From Ancylobacter radicis (lineage in GTDB: Bacteria; Pseudomonadota; Alphaproteobacteria; Rhizobiales; Xanthobacteraceae), in NCBI RefSeq assembly GCF_018449475.1, contig NZ_JAHCQH010000015.1:248001-312000 (forward strand): 64,000 nucleotides of DNA. The letters are read 5' to 3'. The stretch's first letter is position 1, and every line of letters begins with the position of its first letter. The position numbers were made by a program, and so were the translations under genes. This document shows positions 59,381 to 64,000 of this stretch, piece by piece. The notes below the pieces were generated by a model. The model had not been told where the DNA came from, did not search any database, and worked only from the letters and a program-made list of their open reading frames with translations.

Positions 59381-62300
59381 TCAGGCCAGCGCACATTCCG
59401 AGTGAAGATCCGCCCCGACCACATGCCGGGCGATCGCCATGAGATGGGGATGGTGCGTGAAGAACAGCACCTGCGTCGACGTGGCGACCTCCGCCAGCAC
59501 CCGGAAGCCGGCTTCCGCGCGCTGATCGTCGAAATTCACGAACAGATCGTCGGCCAGGAATGGCAGGTTGACGCCGGCCGCAACCGACTGTTCCAGCGCC
59601 GCCAGCCGGAGCGCGAGAAACAGCTGGTCGGTCGTGCCCTCGCTCATGGCGCCGACCTCGACCATGGTGCGGCCATCGTCGCGCAGCCCGAGCAGGCGCG
59701 GCGACGCCCCGTCGGCATCCACCCGCAGCGTCACATAGCGCCCGGTGGTGAGGGTCGAGAACAATTCCCCGGCCCGCAGCAGCAGCGGGTCCTGATGGCG
59801 CTCGCGATAGGTCTCGATCGCCCATTTCAGGGTGAGTGCCTGCGCCCGCTTGAGAATATAGTGCTCGGCCAGCACCTCCATCTCGGCCCGCGCCTGCTCG
59901 GCATCGGCCGCCGCGCCGACGGCGGAGGTAGCGCCGCTGTTCAGCGCCGCGAAGGCCGAGCGGGCATCGCCATGGGCGGTCGCGGCCTGATCGACCTCGT
60001 CATTGAGCTCCTTCAGCCGCGCTTCCAGGGCGGAGATCTGGCCCGCCAGCGCGCCGGGATCGGCGGCGGTGACGCCCGCCACCAGCGCATCCAGCGCCAT
60101 CCCGTCGCCCTCGTCGAGGATGCGCCGCTCGGTCGCCGCCAATTCCTCCAGCAGCCGCCGCCGGGCGCGCGACCGCTCGATCGCCGCAGACAGCTCGGCG
60201 CGGTCGCGGGCGCCGGTCTGCGCCAGCAGCGGGGCCAATGCCTCGTCGGCCGCCCTGAGCCGTGCCCCGGCATCTTCCGCCTGAGCCGCGCGGCGGCGCA
60301 TATCTTCCTCAAGCGAGCCGAGCAGCGTGGCGTTGGCGCGCGCCGCCGCCAGACGCTCGCGCAGCGCGCGCACGCGGGCGGACGTATCCGCCGGGGCGAG
60401 GCCGCATTGATCGGCCAGCGCGTCCACCCGCGCGACATGATCGCGGGCGTCGCGCCTGATGCCCTCGACCCGCCGGCGCAGCTCCGCCTGCGCGACTTGC
60501 GCCTGACGCAGTTCGTCCAGCAGGTCGAGCACCGCCCCGCAGGTCGCGCTGTCCATTTGCAGGCCGGCCTCGGCCAGCGCCGCCTCCCAAGCCCGCGCAG
60601 TGGCGGCGGAGTCGGCGTCGAGCCGCTGCTGGCGGCGCTCCAGCGTGGTCCGTTCGGCGGCGATCTGGTCGAGCTGCTCCTGCGCGAGGCGCCGCCGCTG
60701 GACCGCGCCCTCCGCCTCCGCCCGCCGCCTCTCGGCGATCGCCAGCAGCGGCGCCAGCGGGCCACCGGTGTCGGCGCTGCCGAGCGCCTCCGCCAGCAGA
60801 GCGCGGCAGGCGTCCCGCCGCGCGAGCACGCCCTCGCACTCCGCGCGGTGCGCGAGATAGTGCTGATGGGCCGCTTCCGCCGCCTCGCGGTCGGCCTGCC
60901 AGGTCAGGAAGCGCGAGGGGTCCAGCGCCGGCAGGCCGACGCCCGACAACCGCCCGCCCCACGCCTCAAGCGCGCGCTCGTGCCGACGCCGCGCCTCGGC
61001 CGCACGGGCGGTCGCCTGTTGGGCTTCAAGCGCATGCCGGGCCTTGTCCTGTTCCAGCAGCGCGAGGCGGCTGGACGCGTCGGCGAGCCGGAAACGCAGC
61101 TCCATCCGCTCATCCGCCTGGGCGAGGCTGGCCTCGAACTCGGCCACCGCCGCCTCGGGCGCGGACAGTTCGGCGCCCCCCAGCACATGGTCGCGGATCG
61201 GCTGCCAGCGGTCCTGCCGGTGGCGCCGCGCGGCGGCGATGTCCTCGGGCGAGACCACCGCGCCGGTGGCGAGTTGCTCGATGGCGAGTTCCACCGCCGC
61301 GATCTGGTCGGTGGACCGCTGGACCTGCTCCTCCTCGCGCCGCAGGCCAGCCGCGATGTCGGCGATCTCGGCGCGGGCCGCCTCGATCTCGCGCTCGCCG
61401 ATCCGCGGCAGCGCCGCCAGCTCATCCACGCTGCCACGCCACGGCACCAGCCGGGCCAGCAGCGGCGCCACCGCCGACAGGGAGGCCTCAGCCCGGCGCC
61501 GCGCCGCCTCGCCGCGCGCATCGGCATCCGCGCCGAGCGCGCGCGCCGCGTTCACCGCGTCGATCAGCGGATCGAAGCCGGCGCCCGCCGGGCTTGCTGC
61601 CACGCTCGCCTCCAGCCGCGCCTGCGCCCTCATCCGGCGCTCCTCGATATCGGCCCGGCTCTCCTCGATCTGCCGGCCGGCGGCGGCGATTTCGCCGCGG
61701 AGCCGGGCGAGATCGCGCAGCTTGGCGGCGCCCGCGCGCGTGGGCGCGACATCGGCATTGCCGCCGGCCTCGGCACGCAGCCGCGCGGTCAGCGCCTCGG
61801 CCGCCAGCAGCTCCGGCTCCAGCCGCACCAGATCGCGCGCCGCCTTCTCGCCGGCCCCGGCATCGGCGACCAGCTGGTCGATCTCCTCCGCGCGCGCGAG
61901 GATCGCCGGATCGGCCGCGACCGTGCCGTGACGCTCGCTCGCCTCCGCCCGCAACTGATCGGCCGCCGCCTTCTGGCGCTGCGCCTCGTCCGCCTCCTGG
62001 ATGATCGTCTCGGCGCCGTCCTCGCGCGGCTTGCCGAGATCGGCCGTGCCGTCGCTGCCACCCAGCAGATCGAGATGTTCCTGGCGCCGGCGCACCAGCG
62101 GCGCGAGCCGGCGCACCCGGTCGGCCGCGCGCAGACCCGCCTGCACCGCGTCGCGCGCGCCGCGCGCCGCCTCAAGGGCCGCACGGGCCCGCTCGGCCGC
62201 CTGCCGCGCCTCGGACCACGCCTTGGGCTTCAGCGCGTCGTCGCGGATCGCCTTGAGGGCCGTTGCCAGTTGCTCCTGCGCCTTGGTGAAGGTCCGATGC

Positions 62301-62833
62301 TTGGCGGCTTTCGGGCCCCAGATGGCGTCCACCTCGCCGTCGAGCGTCTTGAGTTCGTCGGCGATGCCGGTGAGGCCGGAGCCGGCCGCGAACAGGGTCC
62401 GGCCGAGATCGTTCTTGGCCTCGACCATGGCCCGCCCGCCGGCGCGCAGCCCGTTCTGATCGAGGCTGAAGGAAAGGCCGAAGGTCTCGCGCGTCTGCCC
62501 CTTGAGCATGGCCAGCAGCGGCGCCTCGTCCATCGCCACGTCGCCGGCGTCCAGCAGCGTCCCGGTCGTGCCCTTGCGGCGACGGCACACAAGCCGGCGC
62601 CCGCCCTCCTCCAGCACCGCGCCCACCCGCAGCAGCGCATTGTCGAACAGGAAATTGTAGGGCGAGCGGGTCGGAAAGCCGAACAGCAGGTCGGACACGG
62701 CGGCCAGCGAGGTCGTCTTGCCGGCCTCGTTGGCGCCGTAGATGACATGCAGGTCCGGGCTGCCGGCGCGGAAATCGAGCTCGCACCGCTCAAAGCGGCC
62801 ATATCGCTCCAGCGAGAGGCGGGCGAAGCGCAT
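59381..62833 (-). CDS. SMC-like AAA ATPase of the SbcC/YhaN type
   Basis: 1150 aa. The N-terminal half-ABC domain has RFARLSLERYGRFE and Walker A GANEAGKTT (residues 33-41). A very long Ala/Arg/Glu coiled coil (about 200-950) is split by a likely hinge region. The C-terminal half-ABC domain has SEGTTDQLFLALRLAALE (signature region) and LPFLADDLFVNFDD (Walker B). Such proteins pair with an Mre11-like nuclease to process DNA ends. It starts 3 bases after the nuclease gene, on the same strand. The resemblance is to YhaN rather than classical SbcC (no clear CxxC zinc hook seen). Confidence 0.92.
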   Translation of the reverse strand: MRFARLSLERYGRFERCELDFRAGSPDLHVIYGANEAGKTTSLAAVSDLLFGFPTRSPYNFLFDNALLRVGAVLEEGGRRLVCRRRKGTTGTLLDAGDVAMDEAPLLAMLKGQTRETFGLSFSLDQNGLRAGGRAMVEAKNDLGRTLFAAGSGLTGIADELKTLDGEVDAIWGPKAAKHRTFTKAQEQLATALKAIRDDALKPKAWSEARQAAERARAALEAARGARDAVQAGLRAADRVRRLAPLVRRRQEHLDLLGGSDGTADLGKPREDGAETIIQEADEAQRQKAAADQLRAEASERHGTVAADPAILARAEEIDQLVADAGAGEKAARDLVRLEPELLAAEALTARLRAEAGGNADVAPTRAGAAKLRDLARLRGEIAAAGRQIEESRADIEERRMRAQARLEASVAASPAGAGFDPLIDAVNAARALGADADARGEAARRRAEASLSAVAPLLARLVPWRGSVDELAALPRIGEREIEAARAEIADIAAGLRREEEQVQRSTDQIAAVELAIEQLATGAVVSPEDIAAARRHRQDRWQPIRDHVLGGAELSAPEAAVAEFEASLAQADERMELRFRLADASSRLALLEQDKARHALEAQQATARAAEARRRHERALEAWGGRLSGVGLPALDPSRFLTWQADREAAEAAHQHYLAHRAECEGVLARRDACRALLAEALGSADTGGPLAPLLAIAERRRAEAEGAVQRRRLAQEQLDQIAAERTTLERRQQRLDADSAATARAWEAALAEAGLQMDSATCGAVLDLLDELRQAQVAQAELRRRVEGIRRDARDHVARVDALADQCGLAPADTSARVRALRERLAAARANATLLGSLEEDMRRRAAQAEDAGARLRAADEALAPLLAQTGARDRAELSAAIERSRARRRLLEELAATERRILDEGDGMALDALVAGVTAADPGALAGQISALEARLKELNDEVDQAATAHGDARSAFAALNSGATSAVGAAADAEQARAEMEVLAEHYILKRAQALTLKWAIETYRERHQDPLLLRAGELFSTLTTGRYVTLRVDADGASPRLLGLRDDGRTMVEVGAMSEGTTDQLFLALRLAALEQSVAAGVNLPFLADDLFVNFDDQRAEAGFRVLAEVATSTQVLFFTHHPHLMAIARHVVGADLHSECALA

Positions 62834-62836
62834 CGC

Positions 62837-64000
62837 TCAGCCCTCCCGCATCAGGCGCGAACGCAAGGCGAGCGAGGCGGTGCGCAGGACCGTCGGCCAG
62901 TCGCCCTGCGTGGCGGAAAGGCGCAATTCGCCCTCCTCGGGCTCGCCGAGCGCCGTGCTGGCGGCAAGCATGAAACGCTCCAGATCGGCCGCGAGAACCC
63001 GTGCCAGTTCGGGATCGGCGGCGCCCTCGTCGATCAGCGCCGCCAGATCCTCGCCCAGCGCGGCGACGCCGGCCGCCCCGGTGGGCCGGGTCACCCGCAG
63101 CTTCACCTTCTCGATGTACAGATCCGGCGACAGCGCGGCGGCGATGGCGCGGACATCCTCGCGCAGCTGCGCGGCCCGGTCATGCAGCGCGCCAGCCTCG
63201 TCCATCGCGCCGGTCAGGCTGACCCGGACCACCAGAGGATGGCCGGAGCCATTGGCGCCCTGCAGCCGGCCAAGGGCGGCGCGGATCAGGGTCGGGACCG
63301 CCTCCAGCGTCGCGCCGCCGCACTCCACATCGAGCCGGACCCAGCGGATGACGTCGAGATCGACGCGCTCCACCGCCGTGACCTCGCCGTCCGCGACGGT
63401 GACGATGACCGCGCCCTTGGCGCCGGTCTCGCGGATGGTGCGCCCCTGCACATTGCCGGGAAACACGATCGGGGGCGCGGTGCTGACGATCTCGAATTCA
63501 TGGACATGGCCGAGCGCCCAGTAATCATAGCCGCGCGAGCGCAGGTCCTCGACGCTGCACGGCGCATAGTCGGCGTGCCCCTGCCGCCCGGCCAGCGCGG
63601 TGTGCAGCACGCCGATATTGAAGGCGTGTTCCTCCCCCCGCGGATAGGCGAGGACGAGATTTTCGGTGACCGCCGGGGTCGGGAAGCTCTGGCCGTGCAG
63701 GGCGACCCCGAGCGCCGGCAGACGATGGGTCTCCGGCCGCCGCGCCCCGAACTGCCGGACATTGGGCGGCCACGGCACGCTGCGCGAAAGGATCGAGGCG
63801 GCATCATGATTGCCGGCCAGGATGAAGACCGGAATGCCGGCCTGGTCGAGCCGGCCCATGGCGCCCGCGAAATACAGGCCGGTGCCCATGTCGCGCCAGT
63901 CGCCGTCGAACAGGTCGCCGGCGATGATGACAAAGTCGACCGCCTCATCGAGCGCGCACTGGATCAGATTGTCGAACGCGGCGCGCGTGGCCGAGCGGAT
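62837..64000 (-). CDS. Mre11/SbcD/YhaO-like metallophosphoesterase, N-terminus cut by the window edge
   Basis: 388 codons are in the window; the frame is open to base 64000. Metallophosphoesterase motifs seen are GDLFDGDW (metal Asp), LAGNHDAAS (GNHD), and YWALGHVHEFE (GHxH). The first DxH motif lies beyond the edge. The C-terminal part (from about 200 residues after the GHVH) is a DNA/capping domain of YhaO type. It forms a nuclease complex with the AAA ATPase encoded after it. Confidence 0.9.
   Translation of the reverse strand: MRSATRAAFDNLIQCALDEAVDFVIIAGDLFDGDWRDMGTGLYFAGAMGRLDQAGIPVFILAGNHDAASILSRSVPWPPNVRQFGARRPETHRLPALGVALHGQSFPTPAVTENLVLAYPRGEEHAFNIGVLHTALAGRQGHADYAPCSVEDLRSRGYDYWALGHVHEFEIVSTAPPIVFPGNVQGRTIRETGAKGAVIVTVADGEVTAVERVDLDVIRWVRLDVECGGATLEAVPTLIRAALGRLQGANGSGHPLVVRVSLTGAMDEAGALHDRAAQLREDVRAIAAALSPDLYIEKVKLRVTRPTGAAGVAALGEDLAALIDEGAADPELARVLAADLERFMLAASTALGEPEEGELRLSATQGDWPTVLRTASLALRSRLMREG

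Noticed and set aside
1-64000. Search by eye for CRISPR arrays, tRNA/rRNA genes, insertion sequences and prophage genes
   Set aside because: No regularly spaced repeats, no tRNA-like cloverleaf or rRNA sequence recognised, and no transposase, integrase or phage structural protein found.

Overview
This is a GC-rich, densely packed chromosomal window from an alphaproteobacterium. A Hyphomicrobiales (Rhizobiales) organism, perhaps of the Xanthobacteraceae, is the best guess. That rests on the GC-rich codon use, the palindromic intergenic repeat at 24788-24883 of a kind common in this order, an RgtE/RgtF-like lipid-glycosylation operon, an HWE-family histidine kinase, and PhnF/PhnM with PhnDCE. 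The genus is inference. I saw no rRNA, tRNA, CRISPR array, phage or insertion sequence.

Layout. 1-3826 (minus): a LacI-regulated binding-protein ABC importer whose ATPase runs off the left edge. 4170-5309: divergent ridA and tetR with two matching palindromic operators between them. 5526-9652 (minus): a two-gene RND efflux pump. 9982-15435 (plus): a seven-gene Mrp-type cation/proton antiporter in the order E-F-G-(A'B fusion)-C-D-D'. 15454-17994 (minus): a GntP permease and a patatin-like lipase. 18204-21698: an MFS transporter and two AraC regulators. 22055-26373 (plus): arginine deiminase between two basic-amino-acid antiporters. 26418-26984: a membrane-anchored phosphatase. 27192-30133 (plus): PepSY protein, cytochrome b561, response regulator and sensor kinase in one unit. 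30138-32888 (minus): GT2, LAB_N protein and GT39, likely for lipid A or core glycosylation. 33265-36362: LysR, a DsbA-like protein, an unusual MBL-fold protein, then a scar with two gene remnants.

36363-43431 is the most interesting part. A cysteine-rich secreted protein, a membrane-fusion adaptor, an FtsX-type permease and a LolD-type ATPase form one operon. It is divergent from a two-component system, a Spy/CpxP-like protein and an SH3 protein with cysteine-paired repeats. A shared CTGAYACAAA motif, in the same orientation relative to the gene, lies upstream of the cysteine-rich operon, the Spy-like gene and the SH3 gene. This suggests one envelope-stress or redox regulon.

44054-45433: a GAF/PAS/GGDEF diguanylate cyclase. 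45487-50122: phnF-phnM divergent from phnD-phnC-phnE, with HutC-type operator sequences between them but no C-P lyase core genes. 50276-54510: HWE histidine kinase, PHB-depolymerase-like esterase, hypothetical protein, MFS transporter. 54644-59199: a large winged-helix/NTPase/TPR regulator and a CPA1 Na+/H+ antiporter. 59381-64000 (minus): an SbcCD/YhaNO-like ATPase and nuclease pair, cut by the right edge.

Together the window is rich in envelope, ion and stress functions: two kinds of Na+/H+ antiporter, arginine deiminase with exchangers, an RND pump, several envelope-facing regulators, and phosphonate uptake.
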